DNA of 64,000 nt from Verrucomicrobiota bacterium. Lineage in GTDB: Bacteria > Verrucomicrobiota > Verrucomicrobiia > Opitutales > Opitutaceae. The position numbers and the translations under genes are program-made. The notes under the pieces are model-generated. The model was not told the origin of the DNA and did no database searches. It was given only the letters and a program-made list of their open reading frames with translations. Positions 42,839 to 50,600 of this stretch are shown here, piece by piece (the stretch's first letter is position 1; each line of letters begins with the position of its first letter). The stretch lies in NCBI GenBank assembly GCA_016721945.1, contig JADKHC010000012.1, positions 1 through 64,000 on the forward strand, written 5' to 3'.

Positions 42839-43590
42839 TACGCGAGTGCCTTGGTGATGAAGTAATCGAGGATCAGGATGGTGATCAGCGAGAGGACGAC
42901 GGAGCGGGTGACGGCGTAACCGATTTCACGCGGGCCGCCCTTTGTCCGTAGGCCCGTATTGCAGGCGATGAGGATGATGCTGAAGCCGAAGATCTCGGCT
43001 TTGATCAGACCGTCGAACACCTTGCTGATGGTTAGGAATTTGGTCAGACTGTGGAAATATTGCTCGGCATCGACACCGATGAAGCCGACGTATTCGCAGA
43101 CGATGGCGCCACCGAACCAGCCGATGATGATGCCGATCATGGTGAGGACGGGCATGTAGATTAACACGGCGAGCAGGCGGGGCAGAACGAGGAAGCGTTC
43201 GGGCGGGATGTTCATCGTCACCAAGGCGTCGACTTCCTGGTAAACCTTCATTGAGGCGAGTTCGGCGGTGATGGCGGAGGCGACGCGACCGGCGAGGAGG
43301 ATGGAGACCATCACGGGGCCGAGTTCGCGCACGAGAGATTCACCGACGAGCGTGCCGATCAGTTGTTTAGCGCCAAAATTTTGCAGGCTGATGCCTGATT
43401 GCAATGCGAGCACGGCGCCGATGAAGAAGCTCAGGATGGCGACGATCGGCAGCGTGGAATAGCCGCCAAGGTAGGCTTGCTCGACGACGCGCTTGATGAT
43501 GCGCGGGGCGTTGGGCAGCGAGGCGAAGGAGCGATAGGCGAGCAAGATGGCGCTGCCGAGTCCTTCGAAGATTTGATTGAATTGTTTCAT
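42838..43590 (-). CDS. mlaE: MlaE-type ABC transporter permease
   Basis: 250 residues from the ATG at 43590; an in-frame extension to 43797 overlaps the upstream gene and has no homology. Conserved MlaE features are VSILLAGRVASAITAELASM (the coupling helix region), the motif LALQSGISLQNFGA and VLPRLLAVLIYMPVLTMIG. Five or six transmembrane helices. It forms the membrane part of the MlaFE lipid transporter. The ATG overlaps the stop of the LWPL-repeat gene (ATGA). Confidence 0.94.
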   Translation of the reverse strand: MKQFNQIFEGLGSAILLAYRSFASLPNAPRIIKRVVEQAYLGGYSTLPIVAILSFFIGAVLALQSGISLQNFGAKQLIGTLVGESLVRELGPVMVSILLAGRVASAITAELASMKVYQEVDALVTMNIPPERFLVLPRLLAVLIYMPVLTMIGIIIGWFGGAIVCEYVGFIGVDAEQYFHSLTKFLTISKVFDGLIKAEIFGFSIILIACNTGLRTKGGPREIGYAVTRSVVLSLITILILDYFITKALA

Positions 43591-45152
43591 GGCTGAGTGG
43601 TCGCGGCTTTCGCCGGGCGACGTCGGAAATCGAAGAAGAATAACCGCCAGCGGCTTGCCGGGGTTTCGCGTTTTAGGCCGATGATTCCGCAGCCGAGAGC
43701 GATGCGGTTGGCGGCGTTGCCCTTGTCGACACTGAAGATCGGGCCGAGGTGAAACTCGCGTTGCTGCGGAGAGCGGCGCCAGGAGACGAAGTTCCACAGC
43801 AGAGTGTGGCGGCGGTCGTCCAATGCCTCGCGGTCGTAGCGGTAGATCGCGAACAGCGGATTCCAGGCGATACGGATTGGTTCGTTGGTGGGAAAGAACG
43901 GCAGAAGCGGGCTGAACGCCTGCACTTGTTTGCGGCCGGCGCCGTTGTCCCAGATGCTGACGAGTGGCCAGAGGTGGGTTTTATGCGCTGGCGCTAGGTT
44001 CGGGTTGGTGGCGCTGCGCTGCTTAGTTGAGCTGTAGATAAACCAGAGAAATTGGTCGCGGGCCTGGTGGAGACCGGAATCGGTCCAGGTGCGGTGACAC
44101 CAGAGCGGCCAGAGCACCCAGGTTTTATCGACGCCTTTGACGACCGAATGAGAGTAGAAAGGGCTCCAGCGGTTGACGTACGCGACGTCGCCCCGGCCTT
44201 GCACGAAAAACGGCCAGAGGTAGCGCGTCTCGTGATAGCGCACGGGCGCGGTGCGGTCGGTGTATCCAAAAAATGGCCACAGATAAGTCTCGCGCCGTAG
44301 GGACGTGGAAGTTTCCCGCATGTAGAAGGGCAGGAATCCGAAGGCCGTGTCGGGTTGGGATTTCCAGAGTGCGTGCTCCTCTTTGAAAATGAGCGGCCAG
44401 AGATAAAACTGTTCGCGGTAAGCACCTTCTTTGGCGCGATAGCCGAACAGAGGCCAGAGTTCGAAGCCGTGATTGCCTTCGCCATTGAGCACTTTGATGA
44501 AAGGCCAGGGCGCGGTCGTGGTGGAGACGTTTCGTTTTTCGAAGCGAGCGTAGAGCGGGAAGAGAACCCAGGTTAGTTTATCCTGGCCGAAGCGATGCTT
44601 GATCGTGCCGTAGAGGGGAAAAACTGCGTGGTAAGAGCTAGCGGGATCGCTGGTTTGGCGGGAATAGTAAATGGGCCACAGATCGAAGCCGCTGGGAGTT
44701 GGTTCGGCTGAGGTTGTGCCTAGCGCGGTGGTGGCTTGAGGCGCGCTGTAGTGGTTGATCAACGACAGCAGGCTCCAGTTATAGCCGTTGGGCGAGGAGC
44801 GGTAACTGAAGAGTGGATACAGGAAATAGGCGTCGGATTTTCCGTGGTCGGGATCGGTTTTCCAAACGTAGAGTGGGCGGATGCCGCCCGAGGTCTGGCC
44901 GGAATCGGCGGTCGTGCTCGATGTTTGGTGGAAGAAAAGCGGTCCGATGGCCGTCCAATCCTGGATCGGGCGCGGTGTCTCGCCAGCGGTCTGGCCGTTC
45001 CAGAAAGGCGAGACGTTATACTCCGTCGCATGGGCACTCACCGTCAACACGGCCAACAGGCCGAGTAGTCGTAGAAAATAGAGTGGTTTGACAGGTTGTA
45101 GTTTCAAGCAGACGCGGAAAGGCGCATTGCGTGGCGGCGGGTGAGTCGGCAA
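43587..45152 (-). CDS. Exported protein with 'LWPLF/LWPFF' repeats, first gene of the Mla operon
   Basis: 521 residues at most. A basic start, then a signal-peptide-like segment (PLYFLRLLGLLAVLTVSAHA); an internal TTG before it could be the true start. The mature protein has about 15 repeats centred on W-P-(L/F/I)-(F/Y/I): DLWPIYYSR, ELWPLFGYRAK, YLWPLIFKEE, YLWPFFGYTDR, YLWPFFVQGRG, VLWPLWCHRTW, HLWPLVSIWD. Each is an aromatic beta-like strand pair of about 20-40 residues, suggesting a beta-barrel or propeller. Its stop overlaps mlaE (ATGA), so the four genes form one operon. No characterised family recognised; it could be the outer-membrane or periplasmic partner that replaces MlaA/MlaC, which are absent here. 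Confidence 0.75.
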   Translation of the reverse strand: MPTHPPPRNAPFRVCLKLQPVKPLYFLRLLGLLAVLTVSAHATEYNVSPFWNGQTAGETPRPIQDWTAIGPLFFHQTSSTTADSGQTSGGIRPLYVWKTDPDHGKSDAYFLYPLFSYRSSPNGYNWSLLSLINHYSAPQATTALGTTSAEPTPSGFDLWPIYYSRQTSDPASSYHAVFPLYGTIKHRFGQDKLTWVLFPLYARFEKRNVSTTTAPWPFIKVLNGEGNHGFELWPLFGYRAKEGAYREQFYLWPLIFKEEHALWKSQPDTAFGFLPFYMRETSTSLRRETYLWPFFGYTDRTAPVRYHETRYLWPFFVQGRGDVAYVNRWSPFYSHSVVKGVDKTWVLWPLWCHRTWTDSGLHQARDQFLWFIYSSTKQRSATNPNLAPAHKTHLWPLVSIWDNGAGRKQVQAFSPLLPFFPTNEPIRIAWNPLFAIYRYDREALDDRRHTLLWNFVSWRRSPQQREFHLGPIFSVDKGNAANRIALGCGIIGLKRETPASRWRLFFFDFRRRPAKAATTQP

Positions 45153-45273
45153 CCGCGAGCCTGAGCAATGATCGTTAGGACCCTAACAATACGGTCGAAT
45201 GGGTGTTGGCAAAGGTTTTCATGGGTGGCGGACGCATTAAAAAGAGCGCTTCCTGCTGGATTTCCTGAAGGAA

Positions 45274-46245
45274 CTAGTTTGAGAGGACGATACCACCGCC
45301 CGGTTCCATGATTTGAAAATCGCCGGGAGCGATTTTGGCTTTGGCCAGCGCCGAGCTCAGTGCGCGAGGAGGTTCGTCGCGGTCTTCATCGGTGAGTTGG
45401 AAGGTTCCCCAGTGCATAGCCAGACTGGTGCGGGAGCCGACATCGCAGTGGATTTGCACGGCCTCGGCGGGGTCGCAGTGTTGTTCGCGCATGAACCAGC
45501 GCGGTTCATAGGCTCCGATCGGAATCATCGCGAGGTCGGGTGAGCCGAGTTTGCTTCCTACGCTGGTGAACAACGTGCTGTCGTAGCCCGTGTCGCCGAC
45601 AAAGTAGAGGCGTCGGTCTCCGGCTTTGATGAAGAACCCGCCCCAAAGTCGGCTGTAACGGCCGCCACTGAGCCGGTTGCTCCAATGTTGAGAGGGCGTG
45701 ACGGTGATGCTCAGGTTTGGTGTGTGGGAATGGGTTTGCCACCAGTCGAGCTCGACGATGTGGGAAAACCCGGCGCGAGTGAGTAAGTCATGATTGCCCA
45801 ATGGGGTGATGGCGAGTGGTTCGTGAGCTTGCGAAAGCAGTCGCAGCGTCGGCAGGTCGCAATGATCGTAGTGGTCGTGGCTGAGCAGCACGAAATGAAT
45901 TTCCGGCAGATCAGACAGCGAAATGCCGGGTGCATGAACACGACGCGGGCCGATCCGCCCAAACGGGCCGCAACACGTGGAGTAAACCGGGTCGGTTAGG
46001 AAATTGCCCTGCGGCGTTTCGAGCAGGAAAGTTGCGTGGTTGATCCAGGTGGCGCGAATCCCGTCAGCGGCCAGCGGTGGGCGTGGCGGTGGGCGAATGG
46101 TTATGCTTTTGGGCCAGCGAGCGGGCCGGCTGGTGAGTTTCCAGCGTAGTATTTCATACAAACTGGGGATGCCGGTGAGGTTGGGGTTACGAAACACGCG
46201 TCCGTCGTAATGGTCGGAGATCGGATAGCGTGGAGCGCGAGTCAT
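45274..46245 (-). CDS. Metallo-beta-lactamase-fold hydrolase, NAPE-PLD/UlaG-like
   Basis: 323 residues from the ATG at 46245; the frame extends to 46359 without similarity. The metal motif LLSHDHYDHCD (HxHxDH) and further ligands LGNHDL, FVGDTGYDSTLF and LAMHWGTFQL are present. FLLETPQGNFLTDPVYS and SQHWSNR are typical of the NAPE-PLD-like group (phosphodiesterases acting on N-acyl-phospholipids in characterised cases). The bacterial substrate is unknown. Separate unit between the Mla operon and rsmD. Confidence 0.88.
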   Translation of the reverse strand: MTRAPRYPISDHYDGRVFRNPNLTGIPSLYEILRWKLTSRPARWPKSITIRPPPRPPLAADGIRATWINHATFLLETPQGNFLTDPVYSTCCGPFGRIGPRRVHAPGISLSDLPEIHFVLLSHDHYDHCDLPTLRLLSQAHEPLAITPLGNHDLLTRAGFSHIVELDWWQTHSHTPNLSITVTPSQHWSNRLSGGRYSRLWGGFFIKAGDRRLYFVGDTGYDSTLFTSVGSKLGSPDLAMIPIGAYEPRWFMREQHCDPAEAVQIHCDVGSRTSLAMHWGTFQLTDEDRDEPPRALSSALAKAKIAPGDFQIMEPGGGIVLSN

Positions 46246-46398
46246 GGAGCTTGGAATGTGAGGTTGGTTACATCTAAAGGCAAAGGATCGGTGACGGACG
46301 GCAAAAAGGATGGACTGACGGCTTGCGAAACGGGCCTGTTGCAGGCTCTCTCGGGCCATGGTCTACCTTGTAAGTCACGCAAAACGGAGAGTTGATCC

Positions 46399-46980
46399 AT
46401 GCGCATAAGCGGTGGTGTGGCCCGGGGCGTTACCCTCGCGGTTCCGAAGGGCGATGCGGTGCGACCCGCAACCGATGGTATGCGCCAAGCGGTGTTTTCC
46501 AGTTTGGCGGCGCGAGTGCCGGGCGCGACGTTTCTCGATCTGTTTGCGGGCAGTGGAGCCTACGGGCTCGAGGCGTTGAGCCGCGGGGCGGCGGGTGGTA
46601 CATTTGTCGAAAAAAACACGAAGGCGGCGGCGTGTCTTCGGCAAAATATCGCAGCGGTCTGCAAGAGCCTGAAGCGCGATGAGCGTGGGTTGAATATTCT
46701 CCAGGGCGACGTGCTCGAATGGACGCTCGCGGCGGTGGATGGGGTGCCGGACTTGGTTTTTATCGACCCGCCGTACGAGATCATTGAGGCGGTGGCTCCA
46801 AAGGTTTTTTCACGTCTGACGAGCATGCTTAAGCTGGAGGCGGACCCGGTGATCGTCTTCGAAACGCCGGGCGAGATCACGCTCAAGCCGGAAGGTTGGA
46901 CGTGCGTCAAACGACTGGGCGGCAGCGGAGCGCGGCAGCCAGCGGTGTCGTTTTTCAGAGCCAGCCAAGCGATGACTTGA
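46399..46980 (+). CDS. rsmD: 16S rRNA (guanine966-N2)-methyltransferase RsmD
   Basis: 193 residues. MRISGGVARGVTLAVP, then VRPATDGMRQAVFSSL, is the family's N-terminal signature. SAM motif I is FLDLFAGSGAYGLEALSRG and the catalytic motif IV FIDPPYE. Normal length. The last 26 bases overlap the 3' end of convergent rsmE. Confidence 0.95.
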   Translation: MRISGGVARGVTLAVPKGDAVRPATDGMRQAVFSSLAARVPGATFLDLFAGSGAYGLEALSRGAAGGTFVEKNTKAAACLRQNIAAVCKSLKRDERGLNILQGDVLEWTLAAVDGVPDLVFIDPPYEIIEAVAPKVFSRLTSMLKLEADPVIVFETPGEITLKPEGWTCVKRLGGSGARQPAVSFFRASQAMT

Positions 46981-47701
46981 CGATCGCGATCGAAGCCACG
47001 CAAGCCGTCTCGGTTCGCAGGACGCGCGGCCCGAGATGGGCGAGGGCAAAATGATTTGCGCGCAATAAATCCCGTTCGGCCGCGGTCCACCCGCGTTCAG
47101 AGCCGAGGGCGAGAATGACTGCCTGGCCGGTAGTAGATGATTCGTTAGCTTTGGCGACTGGTTTTATCGCGGCTTCGAGTGCGACCAGCGACTCGTAGTT
47201 GTCGAGCGCGACACGCGTGGCTTGAGGCGGGAGACCGGCGATGATGTCGCTTAGGCTGTGCCCGAAGGTGACATCAGGCAGGCGAGTGCAAAAAGCCTGG
47301 GCGGCGCCAGCGAGCAGGTGCCGCCGCCATTCGCCGGACGACCAGAGTGTGCTGCTGGCGTAAGAAGGTTCACCGCGTGCGGTTGTTACAAAGTGGAGGG
47401 CCTGAACGCCGAGGGTGGTGGCTTCTTGAAGGATTTTTCGGGCGGTTTGTGGCCGCGGGAGGCCAATCAATAAAGTGATAGGCGGGGGAAGGGGCGGCAG
47501 GGTTCCCCAGACAAAGGATAGGGCCAGCGTGTCGTGATGGATCGCGGAAAGAGTCGCTTTTCCGTGTGGACCGTTGACCAGGCCGACGTCAAAGGAGTCG
47601 CCGACGGAGCGGCGGAGTACTTCCAAGATATGAGTTGCGCGTGAGTCGGAGCGGGCGAGCGGCAAGGCGATCTCGGAGGGCTCGAAGAGGACGAGGTTCA
47701 A
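46955..47701 (-). CDS. rsmE: 16S rRNA (uracil1498-N3)-methyltransferase RsmE
   Basis: 248 residues from a TTG at 47701; the open frame reaches 47830 but then overlaps the tRNA, so a later start is needed. Features of the SPOUT-class family: HILEVLRRSVGDSFDVG (the PUA-like N-domain), ITLLIGLPRPQTARKILQEATTLG, and the knotted SAM site ALGSERGWTAAERDLL ending in LGPRVLRTETACVASIAIVKS. It has 'LGPRVLRTET' exactly as in RsmE. Convergent with rsmD, overlapping by 26 bases. Confidence 0.93.
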   Translation of the reverse strand: MNLVLFEPSEIALPLARSDSRATHILEVLRRSVGDSFDVGLVNGPHGKATLSAIHHDTLALSFVWGTLPPLPPPITLLIGLPRPQTARKILQEATTLGVQALHFVTTARGEPSYASSTLWSSGEWRRHLLAGAAQAFCTRLPDVTFGHSLSDIIAGLPPQATRVALDNYESLVALEAAIKPVAKANESSTTGQAVILALGSERGWTAAERDLLRANHFALAHLGPRVLRTETACVASIAIVKSSLGWL

Positions 47702-47770
47702 GGGAGTGTTTTGCGAGGCGCCGTTGGCGCGTAAGTCCAGCTCTGGAGTTCTGACTGTCTTTGTCTGGAA

Positions 47771-47844
47771 TGGTGCGGCTGGAGGGAATCGAACCCTCGA
47801 CACCTGCTTGGAAGGCAGAGGTTTTACCACTAAACTACAGCCGC
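47771..47844 (-). tRNA. tRNA-Gly (anticodon TCC), CCA encoded
   Basis: On the minus strand GCGGCTG (complement of 47838-47844) pairs with CAGCCGC (complement of 47775-47781). The D-arm (TAGTTTAGTGGTAAAA), the anticodon stem-loop TGCCTTCCAAGCA with TCC, and the T-arm GAGGGTTCGATTCCCTC are all standard. The discriminator A and CCA are encoded at 47774-47771. No intron. Confidence 0.96.
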
Positions 47845-47989
47845 AATTAGGAGCTTAGCTTTTGTTATGTGCAGGCTTGGTCAAGCTTTCGCTTTGGTAA
47901 ACGCGGGGTGGGAAGAATAGATTATTTTTTACAGGATAAGGACAGGAAAGGAGTTGCGGGGTTTTTGGCGTAGTATTTCATTTCACCGC

Positions 47990-49165
47990 ATGGCATTCAT
48001 TACCTCCGCCTCTTCCGGTAAAGGCCCTGGACTACGTTCCCCCCAACAAGGCCGCCCCAATTTGAAAGCAGCACAGGCCTTGGCGAAGCAGAAGTCGCTT
48101 GAGAAAAAAGCAAAAACTTACCGACTTCCATTGGGTGAGCTCGCCCTCTTCACGCAGCAGCTCTCGTCACTGATCAACGCTGGTTTGCCTCTAGTTCAGA
48201 GTTTGGAGGCGCTGCAGGAACAGACCGAAGATTTGGTTTTCCGCGTTATTATCCGTGAAGTCAGAATGGATATTGCCGGTGGTAATTCGTTTTCTTCGGC
48301 CACCCGAAAATACCCGCGCGCGTTCAACACGCTCTTCGTCTCCATGGTGGAGGCGGGTGAAGCATCCGGCGCGCTTGCGGAAATTTTGGGCAAGGTCGCT
48401 TCTTATTTCGAGTCCAGTGTTAAGCTGTCTAAAAAGGTCAAATCCGCCATGACCTATCCCATCGCAGTTATCGGCTTGGCCGTTGTTTTGGTCAACGTGC
48501 TCCTGATTTTTGTGATTCCGGTGTTTGCTTCAATGTTTGCTGATTTCGGGCAGAAGCTGCCCGCGCCCACGCAAATGTTGATCGACGTCAGTAATTTTCT
48601 GCGAAGCTATTGGTGGTTGGTGGGCGGTATTGTCGTTGGTGCCTGGATTGGCATCAGGAAATACATCGAAACCCCGGCGGGCCGTGCGCATCGGGATCAT
48701 ATTGTGGTGCGTGCGCCAATCTTTGGCCCGCTTGTTCATAAGATCGCGGTTTCCCGGTTTTGCCGAACCTATGCTACGCTAATTCGTTCGGGTGTACCAA
48801 TTCTGCGAACACTGGAAATCGTATCCGCGGCCAGCGGCAAGGTGCAGATCGAAAAAGCCTGCGGCGAAATCGCCAAGCATGTCAGCCAGGGCGGCCAGGT
48901 TTCGGATGTGCTGGGCGCTGATCCTTTCTTTCCGCCGGTGGTTATGCACATGGTGAAAGCGGGTGAAGCGACCGGTAACGTCGATGGCATGATGTCGAAA
49001 ATCGCCGATTTCTATGACACCGAAATTGAGGCGACCACGGCTGCACTGACCTCCTTAATCGAGCCTTTGCTTATCGTTTTTTTGGGTGTTGTGGTCGGTG
49101 GCATCGTGATGGCGATGTTCCTGCCCATATTCCAAATGGGCTCGGTGGTGGGCGGGGTTAATTAA
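47990..49165 (+). CDS. GspF/PilC-type inner-membrane platform protein
   Basis: 391 residues from the ATG at 47990. Two tandem GspF domains: residues about 45-170 (LALFTQQLSSLINAGLPLVQ, VSMVEAGEASGALAEIL) and about 245-380 (VSRFCRTYATLIRSGVPILR, MHMVKAGEATGNVDGMM). Three transmembrane segments, including VIGLAVVLVNVLLIFVIPVF and PLLIVFLGVVVGGIVMAMF. It is the platform protein of type IV pilus or type II secretion machines. No ATPase or pilin genes are next to it, as is common in Verrucomicrobiota where these genes are scattered; pilus or T2SS cannot be decided. Confidence 0.93.
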   Translation: MAFITSASSGKGPGLRSPQQGRPNLKAAQALAKQKSLEKKAKTYRLPLGELALFTQQLSSLINAGLPLVQSLEALQEQTEDLVFRVIIREVRMDIAGGNSFSSATRKYPRAFNTLFVSMVEAGEASGALAEILGKVASYFESSVKLSKKVKSAMTYPIAVIGLAVVLVNVLLIFVIPVFASMFADFGQKLPAPTQMLIDVSNFLRSYWWLVGGIVVGAWIGIRKYIETPAGRAHRDHIVVRAPIFGPLVHKIAVSRFCRTYATLIRSGVPILRTLEIVSAASGKVQIEKACGEIAKHVSQGGQVSDVLGADPFFPPVVMHMVKAGEATGNVDGMMSKIADFYDTEIEATTAALTSLIEPLLIVFLGVVVGGIVMAMFLPIFQMGSVVGGVN

Positions 49166-49219
49166 TCCTTTATAACCTCCGCGTTGCTTTTTATCGGAGA
49201 TTCACGGCAGTATTAAATC

Positions 49220-50482
49220 ATGCCCTCAGTTCTTATCGTCGACGACCTGCTCTCAATCCATGAGATGTTGGATGCGGTGATCCAGCCCACTGGCTTCACA
49301 ACCTCGTTTGCCACGGATGGAGAAAAGGCGCTCGTGCGCTACAAAGCCGAGAAGCCCGACATCGTGCTGGCCGACATCGACATGAAGCCGATGGATGGGC
49401 TCACTCTGCTCAAGCAGTTGCGGTTGCACGACCCCAATGCCGTTGTGATCATCATGACGGCCTACGCCAGCACCGAGAGTGCGATCCAGGCGTTGAAATT
49501 TGGCTCTTACGATTATCTACAGAAACCGTTTCGCGTCGATGAGCTCATTTCCACTCTTAAGCGGGGACTCGAATACAAACAATTTTCCAGTGATCGTGCG
49601 GGTGCGAGCACTCCACCGTTTGCCGCTGCCAAATCGGCAGATCTCGAAAGCCGCCTGATCGGTAGCAGTCCAAAGTTTAAGAAACTCCTTCAGCAGATCA
49701 AGAAACTCGCTGCGGTCAAAACCCCCGTTCTACTTCAAGGTGAAACCGGCACCGGCAAGACCACGATCGCCGAGGTGCTTCATGCCATGGGTGCTGCTCC
49801 CGAGAGTGCTTTTGTGCGCATCGACTGTTCGTTGAGCTCCGAGGAAAATTTCCGCGCCGGGCTCCTTGGCGAAGGCGGCGTAGGCGGCACCTGGGTGAAG
49901 CAAGCTAAGGGAGGCACGCTCTTCCTCGATCACTTGCAGTGTTTGCCACTGGCGATTCAGAAAGAGCTCGTCAGTGTTTTGCGCGCGACAGCTCAAGGTT
50001 TTCGCCTGATTTGTACCACGTCCGAGGATCTGGAAAAGCTCACGGATGAAGGTAAGTTCCATGATGAACTTTTCTATCGAGTCGCCTCTTTGCCTGTAGT
50101 GCTTCCTCCACTACGCGATCGCGTCGACGATATTCCTGCCTTGGCAAAACACTTTGCATCGAAGGCGACCAATCCCTTGTTTGACGCTAGCCTGCTTGAG
50201 ATCACTGACGACGCTATGGAGGTACTTAAAACCTTCGAGTGGCCCTGTAATCTTACTGAGTTGCATCAAGTGGTGACCAAAATCGCGTCGACTGCCGAGA
50301 CCCGCGTTGTCACGTCGCAAGATCTGCCGCTGAGACTTAAAGAGGTGAAAAAATGGCCGTCGCTGGCCGATTATCTCGCCGGTCAGCAGAAGCAGTATGT
50401 CGATATGGTTGTGCATGCCTGCGGTGATGATAAAGCCAAGGCAGCCAAGGTCCTTGGCATCGACGCAGCAAAGATCAAATAG
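49220..50482 (+). CDS. NtrC-family response regulator lacking the GAFTGA loop
   Basis: 420 residues. The receiver domain has VLIVDDLLS (acidic pair), the phospho-Asp in VLADIDMKPMDG and the Lys in YLQKPF. The AAA+ domain has Walker A LLQGETGTGKTTIAE and Walker B GGTLFLDHL (normally GGTLFLDEI, here DH), and PPLRDRVDDIP. In place of GAFTGA there is GEGGVGGTWVKQAKGG, so contact with sigma-54 is unlikely. The Fis-like HTH at the end (KAAKVLGIDAAKIK) is short and ends early. Such regulators often act independently of sigma-54 or as signal integrators. Located 54 bases after the PilC-like gene, possibly cotranscribed. Confidence 0.88.
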   Translation: MPSVLIVDDLLSIHEMLDAVIQPTGFTTSFATDGEKALVRYKAEKPDIVLADIDMKPMDGLTLLKQLRLHDPNAVVIIMTAYASTESAIQALKFGSYDYLQKPFRVDELISTLKRGLEYKQFSSDRAGASTPPFAAAKSADLESRLIGSSPKFKKLLQQIKKLAAVKTPVLLQGETGTGKTTIAEVLHAMGAAPESAFVRIDCSLSSEENFRAGLLGEGGVGGTWVKQAKGGTLFLDHLQCLPLAIQKELVSVLRATAQGFRLICTTSEDLEKLTDEGKFHDELFYRVASLPVVLPPLRDRVDDIPALAKHFASKATNPLFDASLLEITDDAMEVLKTFEWPCNLTELHQVVTKIASTAETRVVTSQDLPLRLKEVKKWPSLADYLAGQQKQYVDMVVHACGDDKAKAAKVLGIDAAKIK

Positions 50483-50600
50483 CGCGTAATTGCTTCATCT
50501 AGGCTCAGCTAGCCAATAGCTACCCGATAGGTTTTCAGCCCGCCAGTTTCCCGCTTGCCCCGCTGCGCTTGGGCATCAACTCTCGCCAGCGTTCACGCCC

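Noticed and set aside
47702..47830. N-terminal extension of rsmE
   Set aside because: It would overlap the tRNA-Gly gene on the same strand and is not conserved in the family.
50483..50600. Riboswitch or attenuator upstream of carB
   Set aside because: Short leader with no conserved aptamer or terminator pattern visible.
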